Below, in pieces: positions 55,647 through 64,000 of a DNA stretch of 64,000 nucleotides. Each line of letters begins with the position of its first letter. Position 1 is the stretch's first letter. The translations under genes were made by a program, and so were the position numbers. Under the pieces are notes generated by a model. It was given only the letters and a program-made list of their open reading frames with translations. It searched no databases and was not told the DNA's origin. This stretch comes from Promethearchaeota archaeon (GTDB taxonomy: Archaea > Asgardarchaeota > Lokiarchaeia > Sigyniarchaeales > SOKP01). The stretch spans positions 31,403 to 95,402 of the forward strand of contig JAHPZI010000019.1 of NCBI GenBank assembly GCA_019058295.1. The letters are read 5' to 3'.

Positions 55647-56378
55647 TTAATTTTGATGTCCAGTTCTTCTGGCAGCAATTTGACCAACTTTCCTTCCTGG
55701 TGGACGATTTCTTGATGTGGTTGTAGGTTTATGGGGTGATTGTTTTGCTCCTCCACCATAGGGGTGTGAACAAGCATTCATTGCAACTCCTCTCACGACT
55801 GGCCATTTTTTAGCCTTTGATTTTTTGTAATGAAATTTATTACCCGCCTTAACGAAAGGTTTATCGGTTCTCCCTCCACCCGCTACAACACCTATTGTAC
55901 AGAGGCAATTTTCATTGAACCATTTTCTTTTTTTAGATCGAAATAATATTTCTACTTTGTTATCTGCTCTATTTCTGATAAGAGCTCCTACTCCAGAGGC
56001 TCGAGCAAACTTACCGCCGTCTTGAGGTGTGGCTTCAATATTAAAAACAAGAGTCCCTAAGGGAATTTCCTTCAGTGGTAAAATATTTCCAACTTCGATT
56101 GGTTGTCCGCCTTTAGCTTGTATATATTCATCTCCTATAAAAATTCCTTCGGGAGGAAGCCATAATCCTTTTTCATCATCTTCGTATTTAATTTTCGCAA
56201 CTGGCGCACCTCTTCCAGGAGAGTGAATTAATTCTATTACTTTAAATTTAATTTGTTCTTCTCCCTCTTTGAAAGGGCGATATTTTACAGCTCCTATGTG
56301 TCTATGGCTTGGTGATTGCCAGGCTAAAGTTCCTCTACCTTTTCGTTGGGCCAGAATTCGCTTTCCCATATGAGTCAC
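55647..56378 (-). CDS. rpl2: Ribosomal protein L2 (uL2)
   Basis: IHSPGRGAPVAKI, GGGRTDKPFVKAGNKFH, VRGVAMNACSHPYGGG...PPGRKVGQIAARRTG. Confidence 0.97.
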   Translation of the reverse strand: MTHMGKRILAQRKGRGTLAWQSPSHRHIGAVKYRPFKEGEEQIKFKVIELIHSPGRGAPVAKIKYEDDEKGLWLPPEGIFIGDEYIQAKGGQPIEVGNILPLKEIPLGTLVFNIEATPQDGGKFARASGVGALIRNRADNKVEILFRSKKRKWFNENCLCTIGVVAGGGRTDKPFVKAGNKFHYKKSKAKKWPVVRGVAMNACSHPYGGGAKQSPHKPTTTSRNRPPGRKVGQIAARRTGHQN

Positions 56379-56479
56379 TTAATTTTTAATATATCAATTA
56401 GATTTATTTAATAATTAAAAGCTTAAATTTTTTATTATTTAAGTTGGATTTTCTAAAATTTTGAAAAAGCTTGTAATAA

Positions 56480-57838
56480 TTAGAGTTTTTTGTCTTTTAG
56501 CAATTGATCAATATTATAATTGAACGCAATCGGTATTTCTCTATCTATAAATTCGCCTGCGATATTTTCCAATAGCAATTTCTTAATCTGGCTCGGCTCG
56601 CTTGTTTGTCCTAAAACCCAGCCGAGTTTTATATATCCCGTTTCAGGCAATAAATTACGTCCAGGAATGACGCCCATATTAATTAATTCTCGACCAGTTG
56701 AATACACATTCATACCCGTAAAGCCATGGAGCGTTTGTACGGTCATTAATATAGTTATTCCCTCTTGAATTGCCCTTTCAATGGAATTGTATATTTCAGT
56801 ACTAACATGACCCAATCCCGTCCCTGCGATTGCAATACCTTTATAGCCTTTATCAACATAAAATTCAATTATTTCGTTATTCATTCCAGGATATGAATAA
56901 ATAAGAGCTATTTTTTTCTCGAAATTAGTTTGTGCTTTAGTTTCCAACTTATTTCTTTTTCTATAATCTTTTTTAAACATTTTTATTTTTCTTTCTCGAA
57001 TAATACCTAATGGAATGTCGTCTATGGTTCTAAATGTGTTTCTAACAGAAGAATGCATTTTTCTAACCAACGTTCCCCTATGAATCAATCCATAATCATG
57101 CGCAGAGGACCCTAACATGCATACTACAACTTCAGCAATATCTGACGTTGCGACAGTAGTGGCGTTTATTAAATTCAAGGCTGCATCCGAAGAGGGTCTA
57201 TCAGAACTTCTCTGACTTCCTACCAAAACGACGGGTATTGATAAATCTCTTAACATAAATGATAACGCAGCCGCAGTGAATCCCATAGTATCCGTTCCAT
57301 GCCCTATCACAACACCTTCTTTACCAGAATTAGCTGCTTTTTCGACTTTTTGAGCTAATTGTTGCCAATATTCTGGTCTCATGTTTTCTGAAAGAATTTC
57401 AAATACAATTTCAGTTTCAAGATTACAGATATCAGCCAATTCGGGAACGGCACTAAATAATTCTCCGGGAGTAAAAGAAGGAATCACAGCTCCAGTTGTA
57501 TAATCTAATCGAGACGCTACGGTGCCTCCAGTTCCAAAAAGAATAATATTAGGTAAGTTCTTGCTTGTAGGAAACTTTTTTTCTGGAATTTTATAATGAG
57601 CTTCCTTTTTCCCTATTTTTTTTATTTCTTTAATATCAGAAGCATTAATCCCAATGTTATAATTATTTTCCAATTTTATTTCTATATAATCAGGAGCAGA
57701 ATATTCGGTTCTCGGTAAAACTATTCCCTCATAATCTCCTTCACTAGTTTTTATTTGAATTATATCCCAAATCTCAATTTTATTCTTTTCTAAAAGTTCC
57801 TTTCCTTTACCTTTATAACCTTTTAAATTTTCTGTCAT
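56480..57838 (-). CDS. gatD: Glu-tRNA(Gln) amidotransferase subunit D
   Basis: IILFGTGGTVASRLDYTTGAVIPSFTPGEL; VIGHGTDTMGFTAAALSF; GSQRSSDRPSSDAALNL. Confidence 0.96.
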   Translation of the reverse strand: MTENLKGYKGKGKELLEKNKIEIWDIIQIKTSEGDYEGIVLPRTEYSAPDYIEIKLENNYNIGINASDIKEIKKIGKKEAHYKIPEKKFPTSKNLPNIILFGTGGTVASRLDYTTGAVIPSFTPGELFSAVPELADICNLETEIVFEILSENMRPEYWQQLAQKVEKAANSGKEGVVIGHGTDTMGFTAAALSFMLRDLSIPVVLVGSQRSSDRPSSDAALNLINATTVATSDIAEVVVCMLGSSAHDYGLIHRGTLVRKMHSSVRNTFRTIDDIPLGIIRERKIKMFKKDYRKRNKLETKAQTNFEKKIALIYSYPGMNNEIIEFYVDKGYKGIAIAGTGLGHVSTEIYNSIERAIQEGITILMTVQTLHGFTGMNVYSTGRELINMGVIPGRNLLPETGYIKLGWVLGQTSEPSQIKKLLLENIAGEFIDREIPIAFNYNIDQLLKDKKL

Positions 57839-59758
57839 TTACTTCAGCTCCTTTAATTTTATTTGTAGTGCATTTTTTAATTCTTTAGACACGAGGGCAC
57901 CATCTATTTTTCCTCTGACTTTTTTCATAACTTCTCCCATTAAAGGGCCCATTGCTCTCATATCTTTTTCTTTTATTAAATCTAAGTTATTTTCAACAAT
58001 TTCATTTACAATATTTTTAAGATCTTCAACAGAAATGCTTTCAATTTTTAGATCCTCTTTTATTTGTTCTATTGAAAGTTCTGGAGAGTCTGCCTTTAAG
58101 CTCATCATCTCTTCAATGGCTTCTTTTCCAATTTCTTTCTTTTTCAATAGCGTAAAAATATCTTTATAATCAGTTTCAGTAATATTTTCAATATTTTTTC
58201 CATCTCTTCTAAGGGCAGTACTAGTTTCTAATAAGGTAGTAATTATTAAAGTTGGATTTTCTGGATAAATTTTAATTAAATCGTTAAAGATAGTTAAATT
58301 TCCCGTAAAAATCAGGTCTTTAATAAACCTTTCTTCAATTTTGAATTTCTTGGAATAATTTTTTATCACATCCCATGGATATTCTGGAAGATCACCCTTA
58401 ATAACTTTAATTTCTTCATTATAATTTATTATTGCTTGAGAATCCGTATCCGGATATAATCGAGCGCCCCCATGCAATTCTCTTAAAAATTCAGTATTAC
58501 CATTATCTAAAGCCCTTCTGGTTTCGGGAGGTACTCCTTTAAATGCATATTTTACACGATTAATGATTACATTAAATGCCTTATCTAATTCTTTTTTATT
58601 TCCTATAACTAGTACAAAACAATCACCTTGTTTTGTTTTTAAGTTATCTTTAAGCGTTTTAATATCCGCGTCAGAAAATTTATAATTTTTTAGATCTTCG
58701 TCGGAATGAATTAAACCCTTTAAACCAGAAATAGATTTAACTTTGCTTGCAATTTCAGTACCAAACCTATAATCTTCCATTAATTCTTTACCTAATAATC
58801 CATCAAAACCTGTAAAATTTATCCCATATAGCTTTTTCTTAGATTTTATCCCTTTTGCAATAAAGCTGCATTTAGTCTTTGCCATTACTTTTGATAAATC
58901 AATTGGTTTTTCAGGAAGAACTTCCTCTTTTAAATTTCTCTTTTGTAATTCCTCTTTAATTTCAACTAAATTAAGTTGTCTTGAAACCTCATGGTTAATA
59001 AGAATTGGAATCCAATCCAATTTTTGTACTCCTTTTATTTCAATTCTCGTACCGGCCTTAATGCTCACATTTACATCTTGTCTAATAGCCCCAAGAACTT
59101 TTTTAACTTTTGTAGACCATACCAATAAGCCTAATCTTTCCGCACATTCTCTGCATTCCATAGGATCGGTAATATCAGGCTTAGTTGTAATCTCAACTAG
59201 GGGAATTCCTAATCGATCTAACCTAAAGAAATTTGTTTTTTCTTCAGTTATTATCTTTCTTGCGGCATCTTCTTCTAAACATAAGATATCTATTCCGATT
59301 TTTTTACCGTTTTCTAATTCAAGATATCCGTCTTTGGCTAAAATCATCGTTCTCTGAAAACCACATGGAACGCTTCCATCGAGATAATTCTTTCTACATA
59401 CATGCATTTCTTCAATAATATTTGAATTAAGAAGTAATGCTATTTCTATAGCAATCTTTCTTGCCTCGTCATTACATTCAAATGGAGGTGTTTCGTCCAG
59501 TTCGTATGTGCAAATAACATCGTTATAACCCTCATATACTATAGTCATTTCTTTTTCATATTCTGTGAGCATTGCTTCGTCATATGTTCCCATTTCCCCC
59601 AAAACAGGTCTCATAAATCGTTTTAGTGTAAAATCCGGCTCTCTTGTTCCCTGAAGTTTATTAGGACATCTACAAAAGAGTTTTGTTTTAGAATCTAGTT
59701 GTTGGTGTATTTCAAGCCCACACAATAAGCCTAATTTTTCGTAATCAAACTCTTCCAT
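57839..59758 (-). CDS. gatE: Glu-tRNA(Gln) amidotransferase subunit E
   Basis: LLCGLEIHQQLDSKTKLFCRCPN; SVPCGFQRTMILA; RLGIPLVEITTKPD; RLYPDTDSQ. Confidence 0.96.
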   Translation of the reverse strand: MEEFDYEKLGLLCGLEIHQQLDSKTKLFCRCPNKLQGTREPDFTLKRFMRPVLGEMGTYDEAMLTEYEKEMTIVYEGYNDVICTYELDETPPFECNDEARKIAIEIALLLNSNIIEEMHVCRKNYLDGSVPCGFQRTMILAKDGYLELENGKKIGIDILCLEEDAARKIITEEKTNFFRLDRLGIPLVEITTKPDITDPMECRECAERLGLLVWSTKVKKVLGAIRQDVNVSIKAGTRIEIKGVQKLDWIPILINHEVSRQLNLVEIKEELQKRNLKEEVLPEKPIDLSKVMAKTKCSFIAKGIKSKKKLYGINFTGFDGLLGKELMEDYRFGTEIASKVKSISGLKGLIHSDEDLKNYKFSDADIKTLKDNLKTKQGDCFVLVIGNKKELDKAFNVIINRVKYAFKGVPPETRRALDNGNTEFLRELHGGARLYPDTDSQAIINYNEEIKVIKGDLPEYPWDVIKNYSKKFKIEERFIKDLIFTGNLTIFNDLIKIYPENPTLIITTLLETSTALRRDGKNIENITETDYKDIFTLLKKKEIGKEAIEEMMSLKADSPELSIEQIKEDLKIESISVEDLKNIVNEIVENNLDLIKEKDMRAMGPLMGEVMKKVRGKIDGALVSKELKNALQIKLKELK

Positions 59759-59795
59759 ATTTAATCATATTTTCATTTAAATTTATTATTTATTT

Positions 59796-61421
59796 TTACA
59801 ATAATTTAGATACATAGGGTCCGTCTGATTCATATCCTTGCTCGTAAAACCAGTCTCTTGCTCCAAGACCTGAAATGACAGCTAATTTTTTTGCATCAAA
59901 ATAATCTGCTGAGATTGTTTCAGCATTTTTCATTAATAATTTTCCAAAACCTCTATGCTGAATTTGAGTTAAATAACTTGGTTTCGCATCTTTTGGCACC
60001 ATTTCTCCAACAACTTTTATTTCTCTCACAATTAACGTTTTCCCGTTATTTAATTCTGGTCTATGAGCAAGTTGAGATGGTTTTCTTAAACGCAAAAAAC
60101 CTATAAGATAATGCTCTTTTTTATTTTCATAGGAGAGGAATATTTCTTGACCTTGAGATGCTTCATAATCTAAACGATATAACTCTATATTATCAAATGT
60201 ACTCTCATCAATGATTTTTTTTCTTGTACTAATACCAAACTCTCGACATCTAATGCAATTACACTTATTTTCAAGTTGTTTTAATCTTTCCTGCACGAGT
60301 TGTCGTAAATTGCTATTTTTGCAGCCAGTTTCTATTAACGGGGCGGGAATATCACGCATAATTCTCTGGATTCGCACATACGGCGGGAGATTATGTTTTA
60401 CAGTTGCTAAAAGATTAACTAATTCCTCTGTTGAGTAGGGAATGTATTTTCCTTCTTTCCACCAGTTATAGAGTTCTGTTCCATTTATTACTAAACATGG
60501 ATAAATTTTTAGCATATCAGGACGATAATTAGTATCTGAATAGAGACCCTCAAAGGTTTCAATGTCTTTAGAATAATTTGACCCCGGTAAATTAGGCATG
60601 ATATGTGCGTTAATTTTTAATCCTGCGTCCTTCGCGATTCGAATTGCTTCAATTGTATCTTTAGTGGTGTGCCCTCTCTTTATTAAGGTATAAATTTCGT
60701 CATAAATGGTTTGAATTCCTATTTCTACTCTTGTTGTTCCATAAGATAACATTAGGTCAACATCTTTTTCTTTGCAATAATCTGGTCTCGTTTCGATGGT
60801 TATGCCAATAACTCTTCTTTTAGATGTTTCAGCAAACTCTTTTGCTTCTTCTAGACTATTCACATGTTTCTCAACGATACCTTCCAAGGCACCTTTAATA
60901 AAATTTTTTTGATAGGTGGGATCTGTAGATAAAAACGTTCCTCCCATAACAATGAGTTCAATCTTATCAACCTTATGGCCAATTGCTTCTAAATCTCTTA
61001 TTCTACTTTGAACTTGCTTAAAAGGATCATAATTATTATGGATTGAGCGCATTGCTGCAGGTTCTCTGCCAGTGTACGATTGGGCGACCTTTTCCCCTGG
61101 TTGAGAGTCTTGTCCTGGACAATAAATACATGTTCCTGGGCAAGGAAGGGGTTTGGTCATAATAGCTATGACAGAAACACCAGATAAGGTTCTAGTTGAT
61201 CTTCTCTTTAAAATTTGAGTTATACTTTTTTTTTCTTTTTCAGTTGCGTAATCAAAAATAGTAGCATTCTTTATGACTTTATTATACTGATATTTTTTTC
61301 CAATTCTCCCTTTTAGATTTGTTATTTTATCTCGGGAGATTTTAGGATTATTAATTAAAAATTCTATTATTTCTCTTGAAATCTTTCTTACTTTTTCAGA
61401 ATCAGTTGATTCTTTGAGCAT
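59796..61421 (-). CDS. elp3: Elp3-family tRNA U34 modification radical SAM/GNAT enzyme
   Basis: CPGTCIYCPGQ; ELIVMGGTF; IETRPDYC; C-terminal GNAT HRGFGKLLM. Confidence 0.95.
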   Translation of the reverse strand: MLKESTDSEKVRKISREIIEFLINNPKISRDKITNLKGRIGKKYQYNKVIKNATIFDYATEKEKKSITQILKRRSTRTLSGVSVIAIMTKPLPCPGTCIYCPGQDSQPGEKVAQSYTGREPAAMRSIHNNYDPFKQVQSRIRDLEAIGHKVDKIELIVMGGTFLSTDPTYQKNFIKGALEGIVEKHVNSLEEAKEFAETSKRRVIGITIETRPDYCKEKDVDLMLSYGTTRVEIGIQTIYDEIYTLIKRGHTTKDTIEAIRIAKDAGLKINAHIMPNLPGSNYSKDIETFEGLYSDTNYRPDMLKIYPCLVINGTELYNWWKEGKYIPYSTEELVNLLATVKHNLPPYVRIQRIMRDIPAPLIETGCKNSNLRQLVQERLKQLENKCNCIRCREFGISTRKKIIDESTFDNIELYRLDYEASQGQEIFLSYENKKEHYLIGFLRLRKPSQLAHRPELNNGKTLIVREIKVVGEMVPKDAKPSYLTQIQHRGFGKLLMKNAETISADYFDAKKLAVISGLGARDWFYEQGYESDGPYVSKLL

Positions 61422-61463
61422 ATAATTATGATAATTATTAAATGGGAAAAAAAATTTTGGGTT

Positions 61464-62324
61464 TTAATAATTAAGAGGTATTTTTTTCCCTGAAAAGTCT
61501 CTTTTATTTTTACCAAAATCCTTAATCTTTCTTAATTCATTCGAGCTAAATACAGGGCCATCCTTACAAACCAATAATCCTAATGGATCTAGAACACATA
61601 ATCCACATAGACCACAGCCACATCTCATAATTCGTTCAAGGCTAGCTTGTAATTCAATATTATACTTTTCACAGATTTGAAATACATTGTACATCATTAT
61701 CTCAGGACCGCATGTATACACAATAGTGTTAGAAAGTTGTTCTTGGGAATAGTCCTTTATTATATTTTTAAAAATATCCGAAGCGAACCCCTCCAGTCCA
61801 TAACTTCCATCATCAGTACAAAATGATACATTGGAATCTTTATCTATGAACTTATGGAACTCATCAACAAATATCAGTTCACTTTCATTCTTCGCACCTT
61901 CAATAAGAGTGAAATTAATGTTTTCTTTATATAATTCTGAAGCAAAAAATTTAAGAGGAGCCAATCCAATTCCTCCTCCTATTAGAAAAATATTCTTTAA
62001 TTTCTCTTTTGGAATTTTAAAATAATTACCTAAGGGCCCCCTTACACCGATATATGCACCAACCTTCAATTCATGTAATGTATTTGTACACTCGCCAACA
62101 TTTTTTACACTGATACTCCAATTTCCTTTCTCATCATATCCAGAAATTGACATGGGTATTTCATCTATTCCAGGAACCCATATCATAACGAATTGCCCGG
62201 ATTTTGGAAGTTTCTTATTTTGCATTAAGTCTGAATCTTTTACATTAAAAATAATCGTTTTAATGCCATCACATTCATTAATAATTTTCTTAATTTTTAC
62301 TGTTTGGATACTATTTTCAGTCAA
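61464..62324 (-). CDS. pyrK: Dihydroorotate dehydrogenase electron transfer subunit
   Basis: FAD/NAD-binding; LIGGGIGLAPLKFFASEL; CGPEIMMYNV; C-terminal CGCGLCGLC 2Fe-2S motif. Confidence 0.92.
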   Translation of the reverse strand: MTENSIQTVKIKKIINECDGIKTIIFNVKDSDLMQNKKLPKSGQFVMIWVPGIDEIPMSISGYDEKGNWSISVKNVGECTNTLHELKVGAYIGVRGPLGNYFKIPKEKLKNIFLIGGGIGLAPLKFFASELYKENINFTLIEGAKNESELIFVDEFHKFIDKDSNVSFCTDDGSYGLEGFASDIFKNIIKDYSQEQLSNTIVYTCGPEIMMYNVFQICEKYNIELQASLERIMRCGCGLCGLCVLDPLGLLVCKDGPVFSSNELRKIKDFGKNKRDFSGKKIPLNY

Positions 62325-63261
62325 AATCGGGCACCTCTTGTGTTTTGAATTCGTGTGCTAATCCCTTTAGCTCTTTAATTGATTTATAACCATTTTCTTT
62401 TAAAAAATTCGTTAAACCCTCATTAATTTCTGTTATAATTTTAGGACCTTGGTATAGAGCCGTACCAATTTGAACTGCGGAAGCTCCAGCAAGAATAAAT
62501 TCAATTACATCTTTCCAATCAAAAACTCCCCCACACCCGATTATTGGTATTTTTAATATTTTATAAAGATCATACACTTTTTTAACTGCAATTGGATGTA
62601 TTGCCTTTCCAGAAAGACCTCCACTTCCATGAGATAAAATAGGCCTTTTTGTATTGATATCAATTTTTAAAGCTGCTACTGTATTTATTGCTACTACTGC
62701 GTCCGCACCTGCTTTTTCTGCTGAAAGAGCGATTTCTCCTATATCTGTAACATTTGGATTTAGTTTAACTAAAATAGGTGAGCTTATTTTTTTTTTAATA
62801 TCAGAAACCAACGAATATGTTAAATCTTTGTCAATACCTATTGATGCCACTTCTGCATGAGGACAAGAAATATTTAGTTCAATAGCATCGGCTCCTGCTT
62901 GTTCTGCTTTTTTTGCAATACTTATATAAGAATCATTAGTATCTCCAAACACACTTACAATCAAGGGAATATTTAATTCTTTTATTTTTTTAATTTCAGA
63001 AATAAAATTATCAATTCCAGGATTTCCAAGACCAACGGCATTCATGAAGGTGCCAGGATAAATTTCTATAATTGAAGGATTTTTATATCCCTTTCTAGGC
63101 TCTGGACCGATTGATTTAGTTGTAACAGCACCAGCACCAGCATCAATTACTCTCTTCATTGAAGAATACGAAACACCCAAAATACCGGAAGCTAAAATGA
63201 GTGGAGATTTTAATTTTAAACCGGAAATTTCTGTTTCTAATATCTTTAACTGATTACTCAT
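62317..63261 (-). CDS. pyrD: Dihydroorotate dehydrogenase catalytic subunit
   Basis: LKSPLILASGILGVSYSSMKRVIDAGAGAVTTKSIG; NAVGLGNPG; ELNISCPH; GGLSGKAIHPIAVKKVYDL. Confidence 0.95.
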   Translation of the reverse strand: MSNQLKILETEISGLKLKSPLILASGILGVSYSSMKRVIDAGAGAVTTKSIGPEPRKGYKNPSIIEIYPGTFMNAVGLGNPGIDNFISEIKKIKELNIPLIVSVFGDTNDSYISIAKKAEQAGADAIELNISCPHAEVASIGIDKDLTYSLVSDIKKKISSPILVKLNPNVTDIGEIALSAEKAGADAVVAINTVAALKIDINTKRPILSHGSGGLSGKAIHPIAVKKVYDLYKILKIPIIGCGGVFDWKDVIEFILAGASAVQIGTALYQGPKIITEINEGLTNFLKENGYKSIKELKGLAHEFKTQEVPDFD

Positions 63262-63428
63262 TGCTATTAATATGTAATATTTTTTCTGGTTTAAAACTAT
63301 ATGAGAAATTATTTAAAGCTACTTATTATTACTCTTACTGGATATATCATTTTTTTTTTTTCATAAGGAGCCAGAAAAAAATTAATCCCATAAGTAAAGA
63401 AAAGAAACTTTCATAAAAAAATAGCCTC

Positions 63429-64000
63429 TCAAAGGTTAAAAAGAGATCCGATATCAAAAAACGAATTTCTTGAAAAAAACTTGAGTCCATTCTTAACGGT
63501 GAAACCTAAATCTAATTTCTTTGACGGATTCAGCATTGTTAAAACAAATGACATTGGTTTTTTAATACTAGACACAAAATATTCAAAATTGGATTTCGGC
63601 TTAAAATAAATATTTTTTATTTCATCTGGGACCACATACTTGACATCTCTAAACAAAGGATTAGTTTTCTTGTTGCCAATCATTAAATCATGAAATGCTT
63701 CGATTCTTGTTCTAAGTCCCTCAAAGCCAGAACTTCCATCAAGACTAAAATGTATGTGGGGCATGTAAAATTTGTCCATGTTTTTTTCAGCTTCTAACAT
63801 TCCCATGAGGGATATTTCAGGCATGCACGTAAATGGGAATATATGAACAAAACCATCAAAACCTTTTTCTTGAGCCTCAAGATAACTTCCCAAGTTCCAT
63901 ACTGCTTCTCCACCAATATCCATTGGAATATATTTTTTTGAGACTTGTTCAAGCCGTCTTCTTCGTTTGCTGGCGTTAAGTTTGTACATGACCCAATCAA
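63429..64000 (-). CDS. Acyl-CoA dehydratase activase-related protein (DUF2229/2-hydroxyacyl-CoA dehydratase-like), partial, N-terminus beyond window
   Basis: GGEAVWNLGSYLEAQEKGFDGFVHIFPFTCMPEISLMGML...HIHFSLDGSSGFEGLRTRIEAFHDLM; frame open to window edge. Confidence 0.8.
   Translation of the reverse strand, partial: DWVMYKLNASKRRRRLEQVSKKYIPMDIGGEAVWNLGSYLEAQEKGFDGFVHIFPFTCMPEISLMGMLEAEKNMDKFYMPHIHFSLDGSSGFEGLRTRIEAFHDLMIGNKKTNPLFRDVKYVVPDEIKNIYFKPKSNFEYFVSSIKKPMSFVLTMLNPSKKLDLGFTVKNGLKFFSRNSFFDIGSLFNL

Noticed and set aside
1-64000. CRISPR arrays, transposases, integrases, prophage
   Set aside because: No regularly spaced repeats and no recognisable mobile-element proteins were seen in the window.

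Overview
Low-GC archaeal chromosomal window, probably from an Asgard (Lokiarchaeia-like) archaeon. That placement is inferred from a profilin-like gene, TFB, SRP54, CDC48, an exosome/SBDS/proteasome cluster, GatDE and KEOPS subunits. Most of the window is dense housekeeping coding sequence. It also holds a corrinoid methyltransferase module, an ECF transporter module, a 2-oxoacid:ferredoxin oxidoreductase operon, a GPH transporter/FGGY kinase/PQQ-like propeller cluster, and four tRNA genes. The main discovery candidates concern RNA splicing. (1) The phosphofructokinase gene (minus strand, 33001..34177) is out of frame inside its conserved GGGDCPGLN loop because of a 31-nt insertion (34107..34137). 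The insertion folds as a bulge-helix-bulge (BHB) element, and BHB cleavage restores exactly GGG-D-CPGLN and the reading frame. This is a candidate archaeal intron in a protein-coding gene. (2) Two tandem tRNA genes, Ser(GCT) and Val(TAC), each appear to carry two introns at non-canonical D-arm and T-arm positions. Removing them at the BHB-predicted sites gives orthodox 85-nt and 73-nt tRNAs. All assignments come from reading the sequence and the supplied ORF translations by eye; no database search was run.
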